DNA of 64,000 nt from Candidatus Krumholzibacteriota bacterium (GTDB lineage Bacteria > Krumholzibacteriota > Krumholzibacteriia > JAJRXK01). The stretch lies in the NCBI GenBank assembly GCA_024276305.1, contig JAJRXK010000062.1, forward strand, positions 1-64,000. Direction: 5' to 3'. Made by a program: the position numbers and the translations under genes. Within the stretch, counting starts at the first letter, position 1. Every line of letters begins with the position of its first letter. Shown piece by piece: positions 9,530 to 17,130 of the stretch. The notes under the pieces are model-generated. The model searched no databases. It saw only the letters and a program-made list of their open reading frames with translations, and was not told where the DNA came from.

Positions 9530-9802
9530 ATGTCCCACCTCCGTCGCGCCCTGCACCTCGGTCTGCTGGCGGGTGCCGTGGCCATCAGTCCCATCGTCCT
9601 CTACGAATTCGTCCAGAAGAGCTCCGAAATCCTCCCACCTCGACCGGGAATGCTCCGCCTCGGCGTCCGGGCCGAGGCCGAAACTCTGTGGCGGCCCCGA
9701 ACCGGCATCGCAGTGGTGGACCACGTGGTCCATGAGTGGAAGGAAAGCCAACGCTTCTACACCCTCGCACGACGTCGCATGAACGAACCTCGTCATCGCT
9801 GA
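9530..9802 (+). CDS. Small hypothetical membrane protein
   Basis: This 90-aa frame starts MSHLRRALHLGLLAGAVAIS and contains one hydrophobic segment (about residues 8-26). A short polar C-terminal domain follows (VVDHVVHEWKESQRFYTLAR). It fills the space between the start of the heptosyltransferase gene and the stop of rsgA, overlapping the latter by 10 bases. The positively charged residues before the hydrophobic stretch are consistent with a single-pass inner-membrane protein. No homologous family was recognised and the ribosome binding site is weak, so it may be spurious. Confidence 0.4.
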   Translation: MSHLRRALHLGLLAGAVAISPIVLYEFVQKSSEILPPRPGMLRLGVRAEAETLWRPRTGIAVVDHVVHEWKESQRFYTLARRRMNEPRHR

Positions 9803-10767
9803 CCCGGCAGGTCTCGCTCCCGCTCCGGGAGCTCCTGGAGAAGGGCAAGGTAGCTCTCGTATCGAGATGAGGCGATGCGGCCTTCGCGCACCGCATCGCG
9901 TACCGCGCAACTCGGTTCCTCGCGATGACGACAGTCGCGGAAGCGGCAGGCATCGGCGACATCTTCGATCTCGACGAAGCCCGCCGAGAGATCCTGCTGG
10001 ACCGCGCCGTAGAGACCGAACTCCCGCATCCCCGGGGTGTCCGCCACCCATGCCCCCAACTTCAGGCGGTAGAGCCGGCTCCCGGAGGTAGTGTGGCGCC
10101 CGTGTCCGTGCTTCTCGGCCACCGAGGCGACGGTGATCTCGAGCCCGGGCTCGAGCCGCCGGAGCAGGCTGCTCTTTCCCACCCCGGAGAGTCCTACGAA
10201 GGCGGCGATCCCTCCCCGCAACGCCCCGGCCAATTCCTCGAGTCCTGCCCCACTCTCGGCGGAGGTCGCCAGGACCGGATAGCCCAACTCTCCGTAGACT
10301 TCGATGAGGGGAGCGGGGTCACGGGCCTCGGCGAGGTCGCATTTGTTGAAGACGATCCCCGCCGGAACCTCCTGGAGGGCGGCCGCGGCCAGGATCCGAT
10401 CGAGGAATCGGAGGTTCAGGGGCGGAGTCGCGAGGGAGACGACGGTCCACAGCCGATCCACATTGGCCACCACCACCTGCTTCAATCTCTGCTGGCGCTG
10501 TCCAGAGGGGGCCAGGCGACCGATCTGATTGGTCCTGGGGAGGATCTTCTCGATCACCCCCTGGCCGGGAGCATCTTTCGACACCAGGAACTCCACTCGG
10601 TCCCCGATCACCGCCACCCTCACCTCATGGCGGCGCCCCTGCTGCAACCGACCCCGGAGGGTGCAGGCCCAGGGAGCGGGCATCCGACCGTCGAGCTCAT
10701 CTTCTTCTTGAACCACATAGCGGTTGGCGCCGTGTTGAATCACGAGGCCCTGGCGGCGATCAGTCAT
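9793..10767 (-). CDS. rsgA: Ribosome small subunit-dependent GTPase A
   Basis: RsgA is a circularly permuted GTPase that assists late 30S subunit maturation. The 324-aa product has an N-terminal OB-fold. The G motifs appear in permuted order: FNKCDLAE (G4), GLSGVGKSSLL (G1, Walker A) and DTPGMREFGL (G3). A C-terminal zinc motif follows (CRFRDCRHREEPSC). The ATG at 10767 is preceded by GAGGAG at 4 bases spacing, which favours it over the upstream codon at 10797. The gene is divergent from the PtsN-like operon. Confidence 0.95.
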   Translation of the reverse strand: MTDRRQGLVIQHGANRYVVQEEDELDGRMPAPWACTLRGRLQQGRRHEVRVAVIGDRVEFLVSKDAPGQGVIEKILPRTNQIGRLAPSGQRQQRLKQVVVANVDRLWTVVSLATPPLNLRFLDRILAAAALQEVPAGIVFNKCDLAEARDPAPLIEVYGELGYPVLATSAESGAGLEELAGALRGGIAAFVGLSGVGKSSLLRRLEPGLEITVASVAEKHGHGRHTTSGSRLYRLKLGAWVADTPGMREFGLYGAVQQDLSAGFVEIEDVADACRFRDCRHREEPSCAVRDAVREGRIASSRYESYLALLQELPERERDLPGQR

Positions 10768-10796
10768 GGGTCTCCTCGAGATCACGATTCCCTGCA

Positions 10797-10825
10797 TTGT
10801 CCGTTCGCGGAGCTTCTGTTAGATT
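10797..10825 (+). promoter_or_regulatory. Putative sigma-70 promoter of the PtsN-like operon
   Basis: TTGTCC (10797-10802) and TAGATT (10820-10825) are separated by exactly 17 bases in the divergent rsgA / EIIA intergenic region. This region is AT-richer than its surroundings. Transcription would start about 95 bases before the EIIA ATG, leaving a leader that contains the hairpin at 10834. Confidence 0.5.
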
Positions 10826-10833
10826 AGATCAGT

Positions 10834-10854
10834 TTTCCGTGAAGACCACGGAAA
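10834..10854 (+). promoter_or_regulatory. Perfect hairpin in the 5' leader of the EIIA operon
   Basis: TTTCCGTG (10834-10841) pairs perfectly with CACGGAAA (10847-10854) around a 5-base AAGAC loop. It lies immediately after the proposed -10 box. It could be an operator at DNA level or a 5' mRNA stabilising or protein-binding stem. No run of T follows, so termination is unlikely. Confidence 0.45.
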
Positions 10855-10925
10855 TCCCGGCCTGGCCGCTCACGGTTCGGGCGGCGGCCCACCCCTTCTC
10901 CTCCTACCGTGGACGGACCCGCTCG

Positions 10926-11393
10926 ATGAAGATCGACGAATTGATCAACCACATGAGCCCGGAACTCTTCGTCGGTGACCTGAAGGCCACCACCAAGGAC
11001 GAGGCCCTCGAAGAGCTCACGGATGCCGTCGTTGCAGGCTCTCAGATCAAGGACAAGCAGACGGTGCTGGAGATGCTCCGCAACCGGGAGAGTCTCGGCA
11101 GCACCGCCCTCGAAAAGGGTATCGCCTTTCCACACGGACGCTCTCTGGCCGTGAAGGAATTGACGATCCTGGTCGCGCGCAGCATGAAGGGCGTGGCCTT
11201 CGACAGTGAAGACGGCAAGCCCACCCACCTCTTCTTCCTACTCCTGGCCCCTCCTCAGGACACCGGAAACTACTATCTGCAAGCCCTCGGAAAGATTGCG
11301 GAACTCGTGCGGGCCGACAGCGTGTGCAACGCCATGATGGAAGTCCGCAACTTCGAAGAGCTCAGCTCGCTGCTTCGGGAGTCGGCGTCATGA
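10926..11393 (+). CDS. PTS EIIA type-2 domain protein (PtsN-like)
   Basis: This 155-aa protein is a stand-alone EIIA domain of the fructose/nitrogen-PTS type. Such domains are phosphorylated on histidine by HPr/NPr and usually act as regulators rather than sugar transporters. The phospho-acceptor motif is ALEKGIAFPHGRS, with the histidine near residue 66. The ATG at 10926 is chosen because the family begins just before LINHMSPE; upstream residues look non-coding. The stop overlaps the zinc-ribbon start (ATGA). No HPr or EI gene is in the window. Confidence 0.9.
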   Translation: MKIDELINHMSPELFVGDLKATTKDEALEELTDAVVAGSQIKDKQTVLEMLRNRESLGSTALEKGIAFPHGRSLAVKELTILVARSMKGVAFDSEDGKPTHLFFLLLAPPQDTGNYYLQALGKIAELVRADSVCNAMMEVRNFEELSSLLRESAS

Positions 11394-11740
11394 GCGACCG
11401 GAACCAAGCTCAGCTTCTCGTGGCCCTGCAGGACCTGCAGGAGATGATCCTCGAGGCAGAAGACCCCGCCCAGCGTCAGCAGCTCGAGTCCATGGGCTTC
11501 CCGGTCACCGGCATCGAGGAATTGCGCACCGCGCAACAGAAGCTCGAGGGTCTGATCCGACCCGCCATGTTGGGCAAGTATCGCCGACTCTACAAGCGAA
11601 GCGGCCGCGCAATCGTGCCGGTGGTGGATGCGACATGCACCGGCTGTTTCGCCGCAATCCCGACCTCCTTCACCAGCTCGGTGAACCGAGACAAGGTCAT
11701 GACCTGCGAGAGTTGTGGCCGGATGCTTTACTGGCCCTGA
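11390..11740 (+). CDS. C4-type zinc ribbon protein
   Basis: The 116-aa product has an N-terminal helical hairpin (LLVALQDLQEMILEAEDPAQ and LRTAQQKLEGLI). A C-terminal zinc ribbon follows with paired cysteines CTGC and CESCGRMLYW. This arrangement resembles the CdsZ/zf-RING_7 type family, a widespread small protein with a coiled coil and a DksA-like ribbon, though this one is shorter than usual and has one coiled-coil hairpin. The start overlaps the EIIA stop by 4 bases. A role in nucleic-acid or ribosome binding is suggested by the ribbon but not shown. Confidence 0.75.
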   Translation: MSDRNQAQLLVALQDLQEMILEAEDPAQRQQLESMGFPVTGIEELRTAQQKLEGLIRPAMLGKYRRLYKRSGRAIVPVVDATCTGCFAAIPTSFTSSVNRDKVMTCESCGRMLYWP

Positions 11741-11975
11741 TCATCCTGCCTCGCGAGGGAGTGACCGACCATTCCCTGACCGCGGCGGTCGAAAGTCGAC
11801 CGATGACGGCGGCTTGCGCCGAGGCGCGGGCCGCCGTTTCGAGTCCTGGCCCCCGAGCACAGCCTCTCTGCGGCCCCGATCGAATTGGCCCGCGGGTTGC
11901 AGTCCGTCCATTACCCCCGCCGAGGCGGCGCGCCTCGATCGGCGCCACCCCAACCGACGCAATCCTGGAGGAAGT

Positions 11976-12464
11976 ATGTTCGGCAACAAGGATCGTCCAT
12001 CGGATCCCACTCCCACCCCCCCGCAGAGCGCACCGGCGCGGCGGAATCCGAAGGCCGACGAGATCACGGCCTATCTCGGCCCCGATGTCTCCATCGAGGG
12101 CACGCTGCGCTTCGACCAATCCGTTCTCATCGAGGGCCGGGTCAAAGGGCAGATCCACAGCGAGAACGGCGTATTGGTGATCGGCGAGAAGGCGGAGGTC
12201 GAAGCGGAGATCCACGCCGGTTGTGTCACCGTACGAGGCCGGGTCGAAGGCACGATCACGGCCACCGAGAGAGTTCACCTTCAGAACGAGGGAACTCTGA
12301 TCGGAGAGCTCACCACCCCCTCGCTGCAGATGGACGAGAAGGTCACCTTCGATGGCAGCTGTTCGATGCCTCGCAAGGGAGAAGCGTCGAAGAAGAAGTC
12401 TTCCGGACATTCCAAGAATTCGGCCCAGAGCATCGTCGACGCCGTGGAATCGGCTGGCGTCTGA
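11976..12464 (+). CDS. Bactofilin-family cytoskeletal polymer protein
   Basis: Bactofilins are beta-helical proteins that self-assemble into filaments without nucleotide and organise cell envelope or shape functions. The 162-aa product has a disordered N-terminus rich in P, T and S (1-30). A central right-handed beta-helix domain follows with repeated turns (ITAYLGPDVSIEGTLRF, VLIEGRVKGQIHSENGVLVI, CVTVRGRVEGTITATERVHL). A basic KSSGHSKN-type tail ends it. GGAGG lies 5 bases ahead of the ATG. It is downstream of the zinc-ribbon gene by about 235 bases and followed by a perfect hairpin. Confidence 0.92.
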   Translation: MFGNKDRPSDPTPTPPQSAPARRNPKADEITAYLGPDVSIEGTLRFDQSVLIEGRVKGQIHSENGVLVIGEKAEVEAEIHAGCVTVRGRVEGTITATERVHLQNEGTLIGELTTPSLQMDEKVTFDGSCSMPRKGEASKKKSSGHSKNSAQSIVDAVESAGV

Positions 12465-12510
12465 GACCTCTGACCCGGATTCGATCGATCGGGTTCTGCA
12501 GGCGGAAATC

Positions 12511-12540
12511 GAGAAGGCCGGGCGATTGCCCGGCCTTCTC
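12511..12540. terminator. Strong symmetric hairpin between convergent genes
   Basis: A perfect 13-bp stem, GAGAAGGCCGGGC at 12511-12523 with its complement at 12528-12540, closes a GATT tetraloop. It lies between the bactofilin stop (12464) and the end of the convergent Clp-type gene (12564). There is no T tract, but its position and strength fit a bidirectional terminator. Confidence 0.8.
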
Positions 12541-12563
12541 GCATGCCCGAGAGCATTCACCGC

Positions 12564-13849
12564 TCACTCATCGAAGCCATGGGTGGTCTGCAGATATCGA
12601 TCCGACTCCGCGGACACGTCATGGACCTCGTCGACGATGCGGTTGGCCTCGCCCCCGTCGTCGATGCCATCGAGATCTCGCGACCGTTCCCGCTGCTCAC
12701 GCAGCGCCTCGAATTGCGCGATCTCCGCTGCGGTCATCGACCCCGCCTCCTTCTCGAAGAGGAATTCCCCGTCGGAGTACTCGACCGTCACCAGATCACC
12801 GCGGCGAATCTGACCACTGCAGATGAGATGACTCAAGGGGGTCACGAGATGGGCCTCGAGAGCGCGCTGCAGAGGCCTCGCTCCGAACTTGGGATCCGTA
12901 CCCACCCGTACGAGCTCGTCCTTGGCCGACTGCTGGAGTTGCAACAGGAAGGGCTCGGTGCAATCGATGCTCCGGATGTGCAGATTCGAGACGAGATTCT
13001 CCAGAATACGGTAGAGGTGATCCTCCTTGAGCGTCTGGTAGGTGATCAGCTCGTCGAAACGGTTGAGGAATTCGTAGGGGAAGATCTTGCGAGCCTCGCG
13101 CTGCGCGGCCTCGTCGAGATCACGATCCACCTGATCGGTCTCGAATCCGCCCTGGAAACCGATTCCCTCGGTGGAAAGGTGGATTCCCATCGAACGGCTC
13201 CCGACATTCGTGGTCAGTACGATGATCGATCGAGTGAAGTCCACTTCCTCGTTGTTGCCCAAGACCAACACGCCGTCTTCGAGGATCCCCAACAGCAGAT
13301 TCCACAACTTGGGGTGCGCCTTTTCGACCTCGTCGAAGAGGACGAGTGAAACGTATTTCTCGTCGTCGGGAGACAGCCGAGCCACCTTCGAAAGTTGCTC
13401 GTTGAACATCCCCCGCCCCTCCTCGAGGGCATGTTTGTGGTGGCGCTCGAGATTCTCCTGTCCGAGCAGAGGCTTGATCTCGCCCCCCACGTAGCCGGGG
13501 GGGCTGCCCAGCAGCTTGGAGAGGTTGTAGTGCGCCGAGTATTCCTGACAATTGATGCGAGTGAAGGCCCGGCGGCTGCCGAAGAGAGCCTCCGCCAGAC
13601 AGCGACCGTCTCCGTCTTTCCCACGCCGGTCGGGCCCATCAGCATCAGAGTGAGAATGGGGCTCTCAGGATCGCCGACGCCGGCCAGCACCCGACTGAAG
13701 GAGTTGGTGACGGCTTCGATGGCATCGGGCTGGCCAACGACCATGTGCTCCATGAGCTGTCGAAACTGGGTGATCTGTGGATTCCGGGTGTTGGGGTCCA
13801 ACCGGACCCTCTCGCTGTCTCGGAGTTCGCAGAGCTGGGGCAGAGACAT
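12564..13849 (-). pseudogene. Single-AAA Clp/Hsp100-type ATPase (ClpA/ClpB D2-like), disrupted by a 1-base frameshift
   Basis: Two frames together encode about 428 residues of a single AAA+ module of the ClpA/ClpB D2 class. The N-terminal frame (ATG at 13849, AAGGA 7 bases upstream) reads MSLPQLCELRDSERVRLDP and MVVGQPDAIEAVTN, and reaches Walker A GPTGVGKTETV. Homology then continues in another frame: CLAEALFGSRRAFTRINCQE, LGSPPGYVGGE, Walker B LVLFDEVEKAH, sensor 1 VLTTNVGS, arginine-finger region FLNRFDE and sensor 2 GARPLQRALEAH. The shift lies near 13601-13606; one base appears to be missing. All ATPase motifs are present and no other decay is seen, so a sequencing error is as likely as a true pseudogene. 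No N-domain or D1 ring is encoded, which is unusual for a ClpB. Confidence 0.88.
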
Positions 13850-14055
13850 GTGAGATCCTTGCGAGGAGGCCGTGACCGGCACTCGTGAGGGTTCTGACGC
13901 ACGCCCGAGGGTAGTGTGCCCCGATGGAGAGGGCCGAGGACCAAGAGGCCCAGGATCCTGTTGCCATGCAAGGTATCGACCGAATTCCCACGGACTTGAG
14001 AGGGTAGATGCTGCCGTGGAGGGACGCTCGGACCCAGGGCTGGAACTACGAGAAA

Positions 14056-14081
14056 GGGCCATCCCTCACGAGGAATGGCCC
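14056..14081 (-). terminator. Probable terminator of the 22.8-14.1 kb leftward unit
   Basis: GGGCCAT (14056-14062) pairs with ATGGCCC (14075-14081), with further pairing inside the loop. Reading leftward the stem is followed by TTTCTCG, a short U-rich tail. It lies 26 bases beyond the stop of the 5'-nucleotidase gene, the last gene of the leftward unit. Confidence 0.65.
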
Positions 14082-14106
14082 ACCATCATGAGGACTCCGA
14101 TCGACT

Positions 14107-15795
14107 TCAGTTGGGAGAGGCCAGACGCAGATAATCCGCCTGCTCTCCGCCCTCCTCCTCGCGGTAGCGATCGTCGGCCACGAAGCGGACCGGCGAGTTC
14201 TGCCGGAGATAGCGGGCAACTGCGTCCCTCGTGACCACCTCCGTGAACTCGATGTCATCCTCGTCCAGGGTGGTGAGCAGATTGTAGCCACTATTGCCTT
14301 CGAGCAGGTAGTCGGTGGTCACCACCCGGTAGATGCGATTCGGGTCCAGAGGCTGTCCTCCGATCTCGCATTGGAGGATCCTCGATCCTCGCTCCGCCTT
14401 GGGATCCGCCACGATCCGAGCCCCGCTCTGGTAGAGGCCTCCGCTCCGGGAACTCGCCTTGAGTTCGAAGATGTCTCGGAGCATCGAACCCCGCACTCGC
14501 AGGACTACCAGAGTGTTGCCGAAGGGCAAGAGCTCCTGCAGGTCACGCAATCGAATGTCGCCGGCCGAGATGTCGGTGCGCAATCCCCCGGTGTTGGTGA
14601 AGGCCAGGTCCGCATCGAAGGCCGCCCGCATGCACTCGGTGACGAAATTGCCCATGGGGTTGTTGGACCGTCCCTGACGATTCAGGTTGGTCAGCGTCCG
14701 TCCCACGACCTCGCTGAGCTGCGCCTCGACGTGTTGGACGTAGGGATCGAGGATGGCGTCCATCTCGGGATCGGGCCAATACTGATCCTCGAAGAGCGAG
14801 ATCAAAGTGCGATCACGCTCGGGCATTTCGTAACCCACGACCGTTCCAGTGGCACGATCGATCTCCAGAGTCACATTGCCGACCGCAGTGCCCCGAGCGT
14901 AGGGCTCGAAGAAGGTGACGTGAGTATAGGGGTCCACCCAGGGCTCGTTATAACCCTGGTGGGTGTGTCCCCCGAACATCACTGGAATCTCGGGAAGCGC
15001 GTGCGCCAGTTCGAGTCCACTGGCGGCATGCTCGAAGAAGTCCGGATCGGTTCGGGCCTCTTCCTGAACTTCCTCCCACTCCTCGTCGAAATTGGAACGA
15101 TGCGGCAGGCCCTCGTGCACCACCAGGAACACGACATCGCAGTTCTTCTCTTCCTTGAGGATGCGCGCGTACTTGCGCGCCTGGGGGGCAATCGGTACGA
15201 ATTCGATCCCCCGAATGTTCTCCTCGAAGGCCATGTGGGCCGTCCCCGTGGTGATGGCACCGATGACCCCAATGCGCAAGCCCTGTCGTTCGAAGATGCG
15301 ATAGGGTTCCACCCAATCCACGAGTTCGCCGGTGCCCTTCTTCATCGTGTTGCAGCTCACCATGAGCTGGTCGAGAGAACGGGAGAAGTCACGGGCAGTC
15401 TGCCATCCCTTGTCGAATTCGTGGTTCCCCATGGCCACGAAATCGAAGTGAAGGGCGTTGTAATACTCGGTGACGACCTTTCCCTCGGTGAGCGTCCCCA
15501 CCGGCGATCCCTGCCAACAATCCCCCGCGTCGAGGAGCAGGGGAGCGACTCCCTCTTCGGCCTCGAGCCGGGCGGTCACCTTCTTGATGTAGGTCGCAGC
15601 GCTCGCGGCTCCCCCGATGGGCGGCGGAAAGTTGGGGTTCATCCATGTCGCCGGAAACTTGCCCACATAACCGTGGATGTCCGCTGTGAACAGGATGTGC
15701 AACCGAACCACGGAGTCATCCTCGGCTGCTCGCACCCCGGAGAAGGAACCGCCTTGGATCAGGATCGCAAGTAGAAGAATGGAGAGCTGCTTCAT
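14107..15795 (-). CDS. Secreted 5'-nucleotidase / UshA-like metallophosphoesterase
   Basis: This family hydrolyses extracellular or periplasmic nucleotides (and sometimes UDP-sugars) to nucleosides and phosphate. The 562-aa product has a signal peptide (MKQLSILLLAILIQGG, cleavage near VRAAE). The dinuclear metal site motifs are FTADIHGYVG, LLLDAGDCWQGSP, AMGNHEFDKGW and MFGGHTHQGY. The C-terminal substrate domain has FVTECMRAAFDADLAFTNTG and VVTTDYLLEGNSGYN. It is the last gene of a five-gene leftward unit of exported proteins, 25 bases downstream of a FadL-like barrel. The position suggests that it processes nucleotides released outside the cell. Substrate specificity is inferred from the family only. 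Confidence 0.92.
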   Translation of the reverse strand: MKQLSILLLAILIQGGSFSGVRAAEDDSVVRLHILFTADIHGYVGKFPATWMNPNFPPPIGGAASAATYIKKVTARLEAEEGVAPLLLDAGDCWQGSPVGTLTEGKVVTEYYNALHFDFVAMGNHEFDKGWQTARDFSRSLDQLMVSCNTMKKGTGELVDWVEPYRIFERQGLRIGVIGAITTGTAHMAFEENIRGIEFVPIAPQARKYARILKEEKNCDVVFLVVHEGLPHRSNFDEEWEEVQEEARTDPDFFEHAASGLELAHALPEIPVMFGGHTHQGYNEPWVDPYTHVTFFEPYARGTAVGNVTLEIDRATGTVVGYEMPERDRTLISLFEDQYWPDPEMDAILDPYVQHVEAQLSEVVGRTLTNLNRQGRSNNPMGNFVTECMRAAFDADLAFTNTGGLRTDISAGDIRLRDLQELLPFGNTLVVLRVRGSMLRDIFELKASSRSGGLYQSGARIVADPKAERGSRILQCEIGGQPLDPNRIYRVVTTDYLLEGNSGYNLLTTLDEDDIEFTEVVTRDAVARYLRQNSPVRFVADDRYREEEGGEQADYLRLASPN

Positions 15796-15820
15796 GATTC
15801 CTCCGTCGCCGGATCGGCCT

Positions 15821-17119
15821 CTAGAAATCGCGGGACACGCCCAGGGTCAGCCGAATACCGCTGTCTTCGACCTTGGGAGTGACTCCCGGATTGGGAACGC
15901 CAGAGGCTCCCGAACCGAAGAGGAAATCCTGGCGCGTGGTCTGGCGCGTGTACTGGCCCGTGATGTCGACGTGGAGGTCCTCGAAGGCATAGCCGGTCCC
16001 GGCCGAGAACACCACCCGGTCGCTGTCTCGGTCCGCATAGTTTTCTACGAATCGGAAGCCAAAACGTGCCGGCATCCCGTTGTAGAAGAGGTGCTCCACC
16101 CCGAGGCGGAAGTCCCAGGTGTTACGCAATCCCAAATTGGTCACAGTACTGGCGGCCTCCGACACTGCGTCGGCCCAACTGTCATTGAGTTTCTCCCAAA
16201 AACGACGCCGCGCTTCGATGGTGAACACGGTGCGGAGCTTGTTCTGCGGCCGGTAAGCGAATCCAAAAGCCACGGTCGTCGGATACTCGATTTCGTAGTC
16301 TCCCAGGGCCGGCGCTCCCGCGTCCGGCACGAAGGCGGTACCGTCGAAGGCGCGCTGCGAGTGGGCCCCACTCACCTTGACCGGGCCCTCCACGCTCACT
16401 CCCAACTCCAAGCGCTCGTATCCCTCCACGTGCAGACCCACGGTCCAACCCCAACCCGCGAGGTCTCTCTTGAAGCGATTCCGAGTTGGAGTGCCGGTCA
16501 CCGGAATCTCTTCCCGCACCGAAGTGTAGGTGCCAAAGTAGCGATGCGCGGCCAGGCCCAAGTGGACCGATGGCAGAACCTCTCGGCCGTAGCCAAAGCT
16601 CAAAGAGCGCAGACGACCGTCCGACGCGATGCGATTGAACTGCTCGAGGTCGTCGGTGGTCGTGGACCGTACGTCCTCCCGATAGTCGAAGTCCGTGTCA
16701 TAGCGCTCGAAGAGCCCGACCGACAGCGCTCCTTGGCCCTCTCCTGGCAAGCGAAACACCAGGCCACCTTGACCCGAAGCGTAAGAATTGCGGTTGAGCG
16801 CATAGGCGGTCTCGGCCACGAAATCGTCGAAGGTGTCGTAGAGAGGAACGAATCGGTCCTCGTTCGCCTCTCGGATCCCCACCTGGAAGTCCAGATGAGC
16901 TTTGCCCTCGAAGGTCGCGAGCAGGGCGGGATTCTGCACCATCGCCGACGATCCCATGAAGGTCGCCACTCCAGCGAGACCCATGGCCAGAGACCGAGCC
17001 GAGGCTCCGTCTTCGGGACTGCCGTAACGCGCGTCGAGAGCCGTATCGGCCATCGCCGCGGTCGCCACGGTCAAGGCGAGAAGACTGATTGCAAGAACGT
17101 TGAGCTTGTTCATCGTCAT
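15821..17119 (-). CDS. Outer-membrane beta-barrel, PorV/FadL-like
   Basis: The 432-aa product has a signal peptide (NVLAISLLALTVATAAMA). It then shows the PorV/UPF0164 type N-terminus, DGASARSLAMGLAGVATFMG and SAMVQNPALLAT. Long alternating beta strands follow, ending in a terminal aromatic residue (LGVSRDF), typical of outer-membrane barrels. The AMG...NPA pattern is shared with the barrel two genes upstream, so they are paralogues. In the FCB group such proteins can act as shuttle or anchor proteins for type IX-like secretion or as small-molecule channels. The gene lies 11 bases downstream of the HhH barrel gene in the same unit. The transported substrate is unknown. Confidence 0.82.
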   Translation of the reverse strand: MTMNKLNVLAISLLALTVATAAMADTALDARYGSPEDGASARSLAMGLAGVATFMGSSAMVQNPALLATFEGKAHLDFQVGIREANEDRFVPLYDTFDDFVAETAYALNRNSYASGQGGLVFRLPGEGQGALSVGLFERYDTDFDYREDVRSTTTDDLEQFNRIASDGRLRSLSFGYGREVLPSVHLGLAAHRYFGTYTSVREEIPVTGTPTRNRFKRDLAGWGWTVGLHVEGYERLELGVSVEGPVKVSGAHSQRAFDGTAFVPDAGAPALGDYEIEYPTTVAFGFAYRPQNKLRTVFTIEARRRFWEKLNDSWADAVSEAASTVTNLGLRNTWDFRLGVEHLFYNGMPARFGFRFVENYADRDSDRVVFSAGTGYAFEDLHVDITGQYTRQTTRQDFLFGSGASGVPNPGVTPKVEDSGIRLTLGVSRDF

Positions 17120-17130
17120 GGATCCGTTCC

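Noticed and set aside
11741-11975. RNase P RNA or other known structured RNA after the zinc-ribbon gene
   Set aside because: The conserved RNase P core elements were not found and the length is too short; kept only as an unexplained gap.
13850-14055. CIRCE or sigma-32 type heat-shock promoter ahead of the Clp-type gene
   Set aside because: No CIRCE inverted repeat is present, and the best CTTG...CCAT-like pair has poor spacing and weak matches.
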